A stretch of DNA of 5,626 bases from Acidobacteriaceae bacterium (GTDB lineage Bacteria > Acidobacteriota > Terriglobia > Terriglobales > Acidobacteriaceae), in contig PMBA01000367.1 in the NCBI GenBank assembly GCA_003152795.1, positions 1 through 5,626 on the forward strand, read 5' to 3'. Of this stretch, positions 1 to 5,121 are shown piece by piece. The notes beneath the pieces were generated by a model. It was not told the DNA's origin and ran no database searches. It saw only the letters and a program-made list of their open reading frames with translations. The position numbers were made by a program, and so were the translations under genes. How positions within the stretch are numbered: position 1 is the stretch's first letter; each line of letters starts with the position of its first letter.

Positions 1-174
1 AATTGTTAAGTCGCGAAATAAGTTAGCGTTCTCATCCGCACGTGTTCCGCCAACCGCTGCCACGAGCGACCGGCTCCGAATCGCTACGACAAGCGAAGAC
101 GCCACCGCTACCAACGCGAGGAGAAGTGCTACAGTCGCACGAAAGCGCGTGTTCTTAAGACTATCCCCGTTCAT
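1..174 (-). CDS. N-terminal part of a membrane-anchored or exported protein, function unknown (runs off left edge)
   Basis: An open frame reads leftwards from an ATG at 174 to the window edge, 58 codons without a stop, so the gene is partial at its C-terminal side. The visible protein begins MNGDSLKNTRFRATV, then has a hydrophobic stretch (about residues 14-32, VALLLALVAVASSLVVAI) followed by an Arg-containing flank. This is the pattern of an uncleaved signal anchor or a signal peptide, so the rest of the protein probably lies in the periplasm or membrane. A weak Shine-Dalgarno-like GGCGGGA sits just upstream of the ATG, and a 6-bp inverted repeat (191-196/203-208) would lie in the 5' leader. 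A -10-like TATACT is present on this strand at 229-224, but I see no good -35. I do not recognise the family. The start choice is reasonable but the short length limits confidence. Confidence 0.55.
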   Translation of the reverse strand, partial: MNGDSLKNTRFRATVALLLALVAVASSLVVAIRSRSLVAAVGGTRADENANLFRDLTI

Positions 175-689
175 GTTGTCCCGCCATATACCACAACAAC
201 GATTGTGGCAGATGTCACCCGTTAGTATATTTTCGAATTCGACCCGCCGATGAGCAAGAGAACCGACGCTTTGGGCAGCTTGCCGGCTTGCCGGGCATAT
301 TACGCTCAAATCCATATCCGTTTGAACGGAAGCTGTCGTGCTGCGTACCGTTAAAGGATTCGGGACCATATCGCCACGATCAGAACGCAAGGTGCTTCCG
401 AGGGGGGGCTCGAGAGCTGGTAGTGAAGCGAAGAGCTGCCGGACACGGAAACGAAGTTTTGAAAGACGAGGCGCTACCTCCTAGTCGCGGTCCTTCGCCA
501 GCCAGCCCTGCAGACCCACGATTCGCCACTTCTGAAGCAAATGGTGGGCTAGGGGTCTAACCGCAGTTTGGAAAGTCGGTGAAGTGTTGTCGGGAACTGT
601 TCCCATGATGACACTAATTAACTGTTGCAAGTTATCGCAGTAAGCGCGGCCGCGTGATCCTACGCGAAAAGAACGCCCCCCAGTCCGCT
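175..689. other. Intergenic region without a supported gene
   Basis: I find no convincing coding sequence here. Open frames exist on both strands (one at 288-560 plus, one crossing the IS edge at 481-870 minus), but their products have no recognisable motif, no good ribosome binding site and compositions typical of chance frames. Small symmetric elements are present: TCGAATTCGA (233-242), a tandem 8-bp duplication GCTTGCCG (278-293), GGGAAC-T-GTTCCC (592-604) and CGCGGCCGCG (645-654). The left part should contain the promoter of the minus-strand gene that starts at 174. Confidence 0.5.
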
Positions 690-716
690 TGACCTGCCCC
701 CCGAAAATTAGTCCAG
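690..716 (+). repeat. Left terminal inverted repeat (IRL) of the IS
   Basis: Starting TGACCTGCCCCCC and ending TTAGTCCAG, this matches the right end at 23 positions, with one inserted base (G at 703) and three mismatches in the A-rich middle. The TG start is the usual IS3-family terminus and should be the transposase binding and cleavage site. Confidence 0.9.
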
Positions 717-772
717 TGGAAATGTGACTTCTCCATTTACGATGGCCCGCCAGGGCCGGAGGAGGAGGAGTC

Positions 773-1039
773 GTGAGGAAGAGTCGATTCAGCGAGGAAC
801 AGATCATCGCCATCCTGAAGGAATCGGAGGCGGGAGTGGAGACGGGAGAGCTGTGCCGACGGCATGGCATCGCGCGGGGGTGCTTCTACCGCTGGAAGGG
901 GAAGTATGGCGGGATGGAGGTAAGTGAGGCAAAGCGGCTGCGGCAACTGGAGGAGGAGAACCACCAGCTCAAGCACACCGTCGCCGAACTGCTGCTGGAC
1001 AAACGAGCATTACAGGCGGTGGTCGCAAAAAAATGGTGA
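773..1039 (+). CDS. IS3-family transposase OrfA (helix-turn-helix protein)
   Basis: This encodes an 88-residue protein starting at a GTG. The GTG is chosen because a very strong Shine-Dalgarno (GGAGGAGGAG, 761-770) stands directly before it. Residues about 3-50 form the HTH_Tnp_1 DNA-binding domain (RFSEEQIIAILKESEAG, then ELCRRHGIARGCFYRWKGKYGGMEV), which in this family recognises the terminal inverted repeats. Residues about 52-75 (EAKRLRQLEEENHQLKHTVAELL) look like the leucine-zipper coiled coil through which OrfA and OrfAB oligomerise. Length is normal for an IS3 OrfA. The frame ends AAA AAA TGG TGA, so ribosomes that do not slip on the A7 run stop six bases later. OrfA alone generally acts as a regulator or inhibitor; fused to OrfB it gives the DNA-binding part of the active transposase. 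Confidence 0.92.
   Translation: MRKSRFSEEQIIAILKESEAGVETGELCRRHGIARGCFYRWKGKYGGMEVSEAKRLRQLEEENHQLKHTVAELLLDKRALQAVVAKKW
1027..1033 (+). promoter_or_regulatory. A7 slippery site for programmed -1 frameshifting (OrfA to OrfAB)
   Basis: Seven consecutive A residues lie in phase as A AAA AAA relative to orfA, the canonical -1 slippery heptamer. Slipping back by one base moves ribosomes from orfA into the orfB frame, giving a fused product of 87 + 333 = 420 residues, a usual size for IS3 transposases. The OrfA stop follows immediately (1037-1039). A small downstream stem, CCGC (1042-1045) with GCGG (1050-1053), starts 8 bases after the run and could act as a modest pausing element. The frame geometry is seen directly; the frameshift itself is inferred from family behaviour. 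Confidence 0.85.
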
Positions 1040-2034
1040 GCCCGCGGCTGCGGAAGGAAGCGGTTGTAGTGATGCGCTCGGAAGTCGCGGTCTCCGAGCG
1101 ACGCGCCTGCGGGCTGATCCAGATTCATCGGGGGACGTATCGGTATCGGCGACGGCCGGAGGACGGCCAGCTACGAGTGCGGCTGCGCGAGCTGGCCGAA
1201 GAACGACGCCGGTTCGGCTACCGCAGGTTACAGGTGCTGCTGGTGCGCGAAGGGTGGGTAGTAAACCACAAGCGGGTATACCGGCTGTATGTGGAGGAGA
1301 AGTTGGGCATTCGTCGTAAGCGAGGACGCCGCCGGGCCCCCGCCGCAGCGCGACTGGTGTTGACGCCACCGACCGAGCCGGACCAGGTCTGGACAATGGA
1401 CTTCACGCAGGACACGTTCGCCAGCGGACGGCGGTTCCGCACCCTGAACCTGATGGATGGTTGCACCCGCGAGTCGCTGGAGATCGAGGTGGACACTTCG
1501 CTGCCGGGGCTGCGCGTGGTGCGGGTGTTGGAAGGTCGGAAACAGCAAGGACGAAAACCGAAGCACATGATCATTGACAACGGCACGGAGTTCACCAGTC
1601 AGGTGGTGGACCGGTGGGCGTATGAGAACGGGGTACAGCTGCACTTCATCACGCCCGGCCGGCCGATGGAGAATGGCTACATCGAAAGTTTCAACGGCAA
1701 GTTCCGGGATGAGTGTCTAAACGAGAACTGGTTCCTGGACCTAGCCGATGCGCGACGCAAGATCGGCGACTGGAAGTGGGACTACAATCACGTCCGGCCG
1801 CATTCGGCGTTGGGTTACCTGACGCCAATGGAGTTTGCCCAAGCATGGGCCGTGAGCGGCCGTGGAAAAGATGCTCGGTGGAAAAGTCCAACAGCAGACT
1901 TTCCCACCGAGCTTGGAAATCCCGCAGAAGGCGCGGGATTCCCACTTTCCCACCGCCGTGACGACGGCGGACGTGTTACAACGACCACGTCCGAAAACTC
2001 AAACCCGGAGAAAGTCTCATTATCCCTGGACTAA
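1033..2034 (+). CDS. IS3-family transposase OrfB (DDE integrase-fold catalytic part)
   Basis: This 333-codon frame lies -1 to orfA. Its first ATG shares an A with the slippery run, and no good ribosome binding site precedes it, so most product is probably the frameshift fusion OrfAB. Residues about 57-100 (RRRFGYRRLQVLL through LGIRRKRGRRRA) are the HTH_21-like region. The integrase core spans about 116-225, with catalytic D123 (WTMDFTQD), D182 (IIDNGTEFTS) and E218 (GYIESFNGKF): a DD(35)E triad followed by the conserved Lys/Arg-rich RDECLN segment. The core ends near residue 270 (RPHSALGYLTPMEFAQAW). The remaining ~63 residues are low-complexity, lack recognisable motifs and are encoded by the inverted-repeat array at 1862-1993. 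The TAA stop lies inside the right terminal repeat. The protein should cut and join IS ends as a circle or figure-eight intermediate, as known for the family. Confidence 0.92.
   Translation: MVSPRLRKEAVVVMRSEVAVSERRACGLIQIHRGTYRYRRRPEDGQLRVRLRELAEERRRFGYRRLQVLLVREGWVVNHKRVYRLYVEEKLGIRRKRGRRRAPAAARLVLTPPTEPDQVWTMDFTQDTFASGRRFRTLNLMDGCTRESLEIEVDTSLPGLRVVRVLEGRKQQGRKPKHMIIDNGTEFTSQVVDRWAYENGVQLHFITPGRPMENGYIESFNGKFRDECLNENWFLDLADARRKIGDWKWDYNHVRPHSALGYLTPMEFAQAWAVSGRGKDARWKSPTADFPTELGNPAEGAGFPLSHRRDDGGRVTTTTSENSNPEKVSLSLD
1862..1953 (-). other. Compact three-way-junction inverted-repeat element inside the 3' part of orfB
   Basis: Three nested helices can be drawn. P1 pairs 1862-1870 with 1945-1953. 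P2 is a 16-position stem, 1873-1888 with 1897-1912, with an 8-base loop. P3 pairs 1914-1925 with 1933-1944, with a 7-base loop. Junction linkers are only two, one and zero bases. Each helix has one imperfect position: A1866/C1949, A1882/C1903 and A1917/C1941. In plus-strand RNA these are A-C mismatches. In minus-strand RNA all three are G-U wobbles, leaving the helices fully paired. Minus is therefore the more likely transcribed sense, though P1 and P2 left arms share the motif GTGGAAAAG, so their mismatches are not independent. Possible roles are an antisense RNA against orfB, a structure that stops read-through transcription into the IS, or a captured palindromic mini-element. I do not recognise a known RNA family. 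Confidence 0.6.
1953..1993. repeat. Two overlapping, mutually exclusive hairpins next to the three-way junction
   Basis: Hairpin A pairs CCGCCGT (1953-1959) with ACGGCGG (1964-1970) over a 4-base loop. Hairpin B pairs CGGACGTG (1968-1975) with CACGTCCG (1986-1993) over a 10-base loop. They share 1968-1970, so they cannot both form completely; base 1953 is also shared with helix P1 of the neighbouring junction. Both are perfect in either strand. No T-run follows on either side, so these are not classical intrinsic terminators. Confidence 0.6.
2019..2024 (-). promoter_or_regulatory. Weak -10-like element for inward minus-strand transcription
   Basis: On the minus strand this reads GATAAT, five of six matches to the sigma-70 -10 consensus, just inside the right terminal repeat and 26 bases upstream of the hairpin array in that direction. 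No convincing -35 is found at 16-18 bases, so this is only a candidate start for an antisense transcript through the structured element. Confidence 0.2.
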
Positions 2035-2051
2035 GAATGGGGGGCAGGTCA
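2026..2051 (-). repeat. Right terminal inverted repeat (IRR) of the IS
   Basis: Read on the minus strand it begins TGACCTGCCCCCC and ends TTAGTCCAG, pairing with the left end with one base fewer. The OrfB stop codon (2032-2034) falls within it, which is common in compact IS3 elements. Confidence 0.9.
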
Positions 2052-2208
2052 CGGCGAACAGCCTGTTTGCGATAGTTACCGTCAACCACCGCCCGATACA
2101 AAAGAAAAAACGAGATCGTCAATTGTTTTGCGGCCACAGATTGGTTAACTCAAATCCAATACCAGACCGGATCAAGGACCGCGCCTCAACAATGTAATGG
2201 ACTGCCCT

Positions 2209-4125
2209 TTACTGCTGTCCCGAGGTGAACCCCATGCGCTGCAACAAGTCCTGAAAGCGGGAGTCCGTGCGGAAGCTGTCCCACTTGGGGTCGACCTTGA
2301 GGAATATCATATGCACGTCTCGGGCCTCGTAGGCTTTTTCGAGCCAGTCCAGAGCATGGTCCTTTTCGCCCAACGCGGCATAGATCATGGCGATGTTGTA
2401 TGGCGGGACGTAGCTCTTCTGCGATTGGCGCTTCAATTCTTCAAGCACATCTCGCGCCGCATCTTGCCTGCCGGATAGTGCGTACGCGTGTCCCAGCGAA
2501 GCAACCGGCTCGGAGTCTCCCTCGGAAAGGTCGCGGGCTTTTGTAAACTCTTCAATTGCCTCCGGATACATCCCCTTCTGCTCGTAAGCCTTTCCTAGGT
2601 GGAGATGTCCTACCCAAAAATGCGGGTTCATTCTTATCGTCTTCTGCAACTGTTCGACCGCAGCATCGTACTGGCGCGCCTGGAAGAGGAACATTCCAAA
2701 CAGCGCATTGGTGATCAACGAAAGGGGATCGAGTTCCCGGGCCCGTTCTGCTTCGGCAAGCGCTTCTTTGTGTCGCCCGACATTTGACAAAAGGTGGGCA
2801 TAGCGAACATGCGCACCCGCCAGGTTCCTGTTCAGCGCAATCGCGCGCACGGACTGTCGCTCCGATTCAGCCCAGTTCCACTCGTAAAACAACTTGATTC
2901 GCGCATCGGAGTCGTGGGCTTGGGCGAGTGCATTATCCAATTCCAAAGCTTTTGCCGCTGCCGCCTGCGCACCTGGGAAGGACTCCCTGGGAGGCGAATC
3001 GCTGATCATGGGAAGCACGGCATAGCAATCCGCCAGCCCGGCATAAGCCAGCGCATACTTCGGATCCCTTTTCGCTGCCTCCTGAAAGTAGTTGATTGCC
3101 TGTCTGAAGCCGGTCGGCGTGAGCATGTTCCAGTGATACAAACCCTTCAAGTAGAGGTCGTACGCTTCGGGATCGAGCCTGCGCGTCGTCTCCAGTTCGC
3201 TCTTCTGTCCCGGCGTAAGTCGTAGACCGACCTGTTGCGAGATCACTTGTGCCAACTCGTTCTGCACGCCCAAAAAGTCTGGGATCTCGCGATCATAGCT
3301 CTGCGCCCAGAGATGAGTTTGGTCTTGCACGCGGATCAACTGGGCAGCGATGCGGACCTTTTCGCCGTCTCGGCGCACGCTTCCTTCAAGAATGTAGTCG
3401 ACACCCAGTTCATGCCCGATCTGGCTGATCGTCTTATTTGTGTGCTTATACGCCATCGCGGAGGTGCGAGCGATGACGCCCAACTGTTCAGGGGTCAGTT
3501 TGCCCAGGTCCGTAATGGTCTCTTCGGTCAGACCATCGCTGAAGTATTCCTGCTCCGGGTCATTACTCAGATTTTGGAAAGGCAGGATCGCCAGCATCAC
3601 TCGCTTTTGGACGGCTGGGTTCGCGGACGAATGCCAGCGCGCTAGGTATGCGATGCCGACCAGAATGACGAGCAGAGCAGCCGCTGAAAGCACCAAAACT
3701 GGCCGCCGGATACGCCAAGGTCGGCCATGCCTCACTTCGGCGTCTGGAGCAGCAACGCTATCCGAAGATTGAGGAGCTAGCGCGACGGCTTCACGAACCG
3801 GCGCTATGAAGCGATACCCACGACGGGAAACTGTCTCGATGAATCGCGGGTTCTCCGCGGAATCACCGAAGGCAACCCGCAGTTTCCGGATGGCCGTGTT
3901 CAGGCCTTCATCGAATCCCACATACGTGTCGGCCGGCCACAACTGCGCCTGCAACTGCTCGCGGGTGACCACTTCGCCAGGACGCTCCAGCAAGATGGCC
4001 AGAACGCGAAAAGGCTGCTCCTGCATAGGCACTCTTCGCCCATCTTTGTGGACTTCGCCAGAACCGAAGTCAATTTCGAAGAGTCCGGTGCGAACACGAC
4101 GGCTGGAACTGGCAAGCGGGTCCAT
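2209..4125 (-). CDS. Membrane-bound winged-helix regulator with TolB-like domain and TPRs (CadC-like architecture)
   Basis: This 638-residue protein starts at an ATG with a strong Shine-Dalgarno (GGTGGAGG) a few bases upstream. Residues about 12-110 are an OmpR/PhoB-type winged-helix DNA-binding domain (Trans_reg_C: QPFRVLAILLERPGEVVTREQL, then TAIRKLRVAFGD and IETVSRRGYRFIAPV). There is no receiver domain. Residues 143-162 form one transmembrane segment, placing the remainder outside the cytoplasm, as in CadC/ToxR. Residues about 177-280 resemble the TolB/FlgO-like domain (LAILPFQNLSNDPEQEYFSDGLTEE, YILEGSVRRDGEKVRIAAQLI). From about 318 to 605 there are helical TPR-type repeats, clearest at 500-533 and around 435-467. 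It presumably binds DNA as a membrane-anchored regulator that senses an extracytoplasmic signal or partner; the signal is unknown. Such proteins are very abundant in Acidobacteriota. It is divergent from the secreted-protein gene at 4344, an obvious candidate target. Confidence 0.9.
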   Translation of the reverse strand: MDPLASSSRRVRTGLFEIDFGSGEVHKDGRRVPMQEQPFRVLAILLERPGEVVTREQLQAQLWPADTYVGFDEGLNTAIRKLRVAFGDSAENPRFIETVSRRGYRFIAPVREAVALAPQSSDSVAAPDAEVRHGRPWRIRRPVLVLSAAALLVILVGIAYLARWHSSANPAVQKRVMLAILPFQNLSNDPEQEYFSDGLTEETITDLGKLTPEQLGVIARTSAMAYKHTNKTISQIGHELGVDYILEGSVRRDGEKVRIAAQLIRVQDQTHLWAQSYDREIPDFLGVQNELAQVISQQVGLRLTPGQKSELETTRRLDPEAYDLYLKGLYHWNMLTPTGFRQAINYFQEAAKRDPKYALAYAGLADCYAVLPMISDSPPRESFPGAQAAAAKALELDNALAQAHDSDARIKLFYEWNWAESERQSVRAIALNRNLAGAHVRYAHLLSNVGRHKEALAEAERARELDPLSLITNALFGMFLFQARQYDAAVEQLQKTIRMNPHFWVGHLHLGKAYEQKGMYPEAIEEFTKARDLSEGDSEPVASLGHAYALSGRQDAARDVLEELKRQSQKSYVPPYNIAMIYAALGEKDHALDWLEKAYEARDVHMIFLKVDPKWDSFRTDSRFQDLLQRMGFTSGQQ

Positions 4126-4161
4126 TAACCTCCACCAAGGAACCTGATTCTACCCCCAGAC

Positions 4162-4180
4162 TTCAGTTCATGGAACTGAA
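4162..4180. promoter_or_regulatory. Perfect 8-bp inverted repeat upstream of the regulator gene (candidate operator)
   Basis: TTCAGTTC and GAACTGAA flank a 3-base centre (ATG), giving a 19-bp dyad that lies 37-55 bases before the regulator start codon. The close spacing and position, probably at the start of that transcript, fit an operator better than a terminator. The binding protein is unknown; OmpR-type winged helices more often use direct repeats, so autoregulation is not assured. Confidence 0.4.
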
Positions 4181-4221
4181 TAACCCCTTCGGCAGCTCTC
4201 TCTTAGCAAGTCAGGGAGGAT

Positions 4222-4261
4222 TTAGGGCGGGTCAATTGACCGGGCTTGCGTCCCGCGCTAA
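4222..4261. repeat. Imperfect 10-bp inverted repeat spanning the divergent promoter region
   Basis: TTAGGGCGGG (4222-4231) pairs with CCCGCGCTAA (4252-4261) at nine of ten positions across a 20-base spacer. It encloses most of the 12-bp palindrome at 4230-4241 and the proposed promoter spacer. It could be a second protein-binding dyad or a fortuitous GC-rich symmetry. Confidence 0.35.
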
Positions 4262-4264
4262 GAG
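4230..4264 (+). promoter_or_regulatory. Candidate sigma-70-type promoter with overlapping palindrome GGTCAATTGACC
   Basis: TTGACC (4236-4241) is a four-to-five-of-six -35 match. A spacer of 17 bases leads to TAAGAG (4259-4264), a weak -10. This would give a leader of roughly 70 bases before the secreted-protein gene at 4344. The -35 is the right half of a perfect 12-bp palindrome (4230-4241), so the same TTGACC is also present on the minus strand facing the regulator gene, although I see no matching -10 there. Confidence 0.4.
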
Positions 4265-4343
4265 TACACACACTTCGGCGGTTGCTTCGCAATAAAGCGG
4301 GTCGCGCTGAAGAAAACAAGAAATCAATGAATGAGGAGAGTTT

Positions 4344-4823
4344 ATGAACAAGAAGCTAGTCGTAAATGTGGCCGCGTTGGTTGTGCTAACGCTCGGGGCT
4401 TTGGGGTCAGGATACGCCCAGAGTGAGTCTGCTGCCTGCAACAACAAGCTCATCACGGGCAACTACGGATTCACCATCCAGGGCAACAAACTGGGAGGTC
4501 AGGGACCCACGGGCCCACAGGTGGGCGTGGCGATGACTCAGTTCGATGGCAAGGGTGGGCTCACCCAGATCGACACGGTTACGGTGAGTGGCGAGGTCGT
4601 CGCTGATTTCACCCACACCCCGGCTACTGGTACTTACACGGTGAACTCCGATTGCACCGGCACCTTCACCATCAACTTCACCGACGGCCGTCCGCCGGTC
4701 GTCGCAAACTTCGTGGTGGTCGAAGGTGGGGCCGAAATCGATACTGTAGTGATCAGTGCGGGCGGGAACCAGGGAATAATCGCCACCGGCAGCGTCGGAA
4801 AAAGACGGTTTGCCAGACACTGA
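4344..4823 (+). CDS. Small secreted protein of unknown function
   Basis: This 159-residue protein begins at an ATG preceded by GAGGAG (4333-4338) at good spacing. Residues 1-25 form a clear Sec signal peptide: KK near the N-terminus, a hydrophobic core (VVNVAALVVLTLGAL) and a G-Y-A cleavage site before Q26. The mature part, about 134 residues, is rich in Gly, Thr and Val with alternating strand-like segments (GNYGFTIQG, TQIDTVTVSGEVV, GTYTVNSDCTGTFTINF), suggesting an all-beta fold. It has two cysteines, C32 and C104, which could form a disulfide. The phrase GTYTVNSDCTGT is reminiscent of a repeated theme in small acidobacterial exported proteins, but I cannot name a family. The short basic tail GKRRFARH is atypical beside the neutral body. 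It stands alone between the divergent regulator and a strong downstream hairpin, so it is probably monocistronic. Confidence 0.82.
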   Translation: MNKKLVVNVAALVVLTLGALGSGYAQSESAACNNKLITGNYGFTIQGNKLGGQGPTGPQVGVAMTQFDGKGGLTQIDTVTVSGEVVADFTHTPATGTYTVNSDCTGTFTINFTDGRPPVVANFVVVEGGAEIDTVVISAGGNQGIIATGSVGKRRFARH

Positions 4824-4840
4824 ACGTCAGTTCGTGGATT

Positions 4841-4868
4841 GGAGAACCGCGCTGCGGGGCGGTTCTCC
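4841..4868 (+). terminator. Strong hairpin after the secreted-protein gene, probable terminator without a T-run
   Basis: GGAGAACCGC (4841-4850) pairs perfectly with GCGGTTCTCC (4859-4868) over an 8-base loop, starting 17 bases after the stop codon at 4823. Placement and a ten-pair stem are what a transcription end needs, but no T-run follows on either strand, so it could instead be an mRNA-stabilising 3' stem. Confidence 0.55.
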
Positions 4869-4923
4869 TGCGCCCACGGGCAAGAACCATCAAACACTTA
4901 CGCAAGCTGATGTAATATCGCCA

Positions 4924-4951
4924 TAGCACCAAATGAGCGTAGTAGGTGCTA
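4924..4951. repeat. 7-bp inverted repeat in the intergenic region
   Basis: TAGCACC (4924-4930) and GGTGCTA (4945-4951) flank a 14-base centre. A second short dyad, ACTCG-G-CGAGT, is at 4976-4986. Both lie upstream of the proposed promoter for the gene at 5122 and may be regulator sites; otherwise 4869-4999 holds no gene that I can support. Confidence 0.3.
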
Positions 4952-4999
4952 ACGCGATTACACTCACAACCCCGGACTCGGCGAGTCACTGGTTTCACA

Positions 5000-5029
5000 T
5001 TGACGCGAAAAGGTTTTTGGGGGAATAAT
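5000..5029 (+). promoter_or_regulatory. Candidate sigma-70-type promoter for the gene at 5122
   Basis: TTGACG (5000-5005) is a good -35, followed by an 18-base spacer and AATAAT (5024-5029), five of six matches to the -10 consensus. The predicted start would leave a leader of about 85 bases before the GTG at 5122. It is the best-scoring promoter by eye in the window. Confidence 0.5.
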
Positions 5030-5121
5030 GAACAACGTTTTGGGGCAAAAAGGAAATTCCGGGCAATAACGCTGAAGAGCCGCAGAATCTAGCGATTGGG
5101 TGCTGAAAAAGGAGACTCCGC

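Larger units (their letters stand above)
690..2051 (+). mobile_element. Complete IS3-family insertion sequence, IS407-group-like, 1362 bp
   Basis: The element is bounded by terminal inverted repeats that both begin TGACCTGCCCCCC, reading inward. It contains the two-gene arrangement diagnostic of IS3: a small helix-turn-helix OrfA and a larger DDE integrase OrfB in the -1 frame, overlapping at an A7 slippery run. Both frames and both ends are intact, so the copy may still be active. The OrfA wording (RFSEEQIIAILKE, GGMEVSEAKRLRQLEEEN) and OrfB motifs (DNGTEF, GYIESFNGKFRDECLN) are typical of the IS407 group, which normally produces a 4-bp target duplication. The bases outside the ends are CGCT on the left and CGGC on the right, so no duplication is seen. 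The group assignment is from memory of the family, not a database match. The element lies between the regulator gene and the upstream region of the gene at 1-174. Confidence 0.9.

Noticed and set aside
278..293. Tandem duplication of GCTTGCCG
   Set aside because: Only two copies of eight bases, with no neighbouring structure to give it meaning.
288..560. Plus-strand open frame of 90 codons in the left intergenic region
   Set aside because: No recognisable motif, no ribosome binding site of note and Arg/Pro-rich chance-like composition.
645..654. Palindrome CGCGGCCGCG
   Set aside because: GC-rich ten-base symmetry is expected by chance in this composition and it is not near a start codon.
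674..687. GCCCCCCAGTCC just outside the left IS end, resembling parts of the terminal repeat
   Set aside because: Only the C-run and AGTCC are shared, with different spacing; too short to call a remnant IS end.
481..870. Minus-strand open frame of 129 codons crossing the left IS boundary
   Set aside because: It runs through the inverted repeat and the start of orfA in antisense; the part outside the IS has no recognisable family features.
2101..2113. T-rich run on the minus strand downstream of the regulator gene, possible terminator
   Set aside because: No stable stem directly precedes it; the only nearby symmetry (ATTGG/CCAAT) is five pairs and too far away.
2794..3225. Plus-strand open frame of 143 codons opposite the regulator
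   Set aside because: It is a shadow of the regulator's TPR coding region, which explains its long openness; the regulator frame has clear domain content.
5028..5069. Possible 13-residue leader peptide before the gene at 5122
   Set aside because: Its ATG overlaps the proposed -10 element and it lacks a proper ribosome binding site, so it would not be on the transcript.
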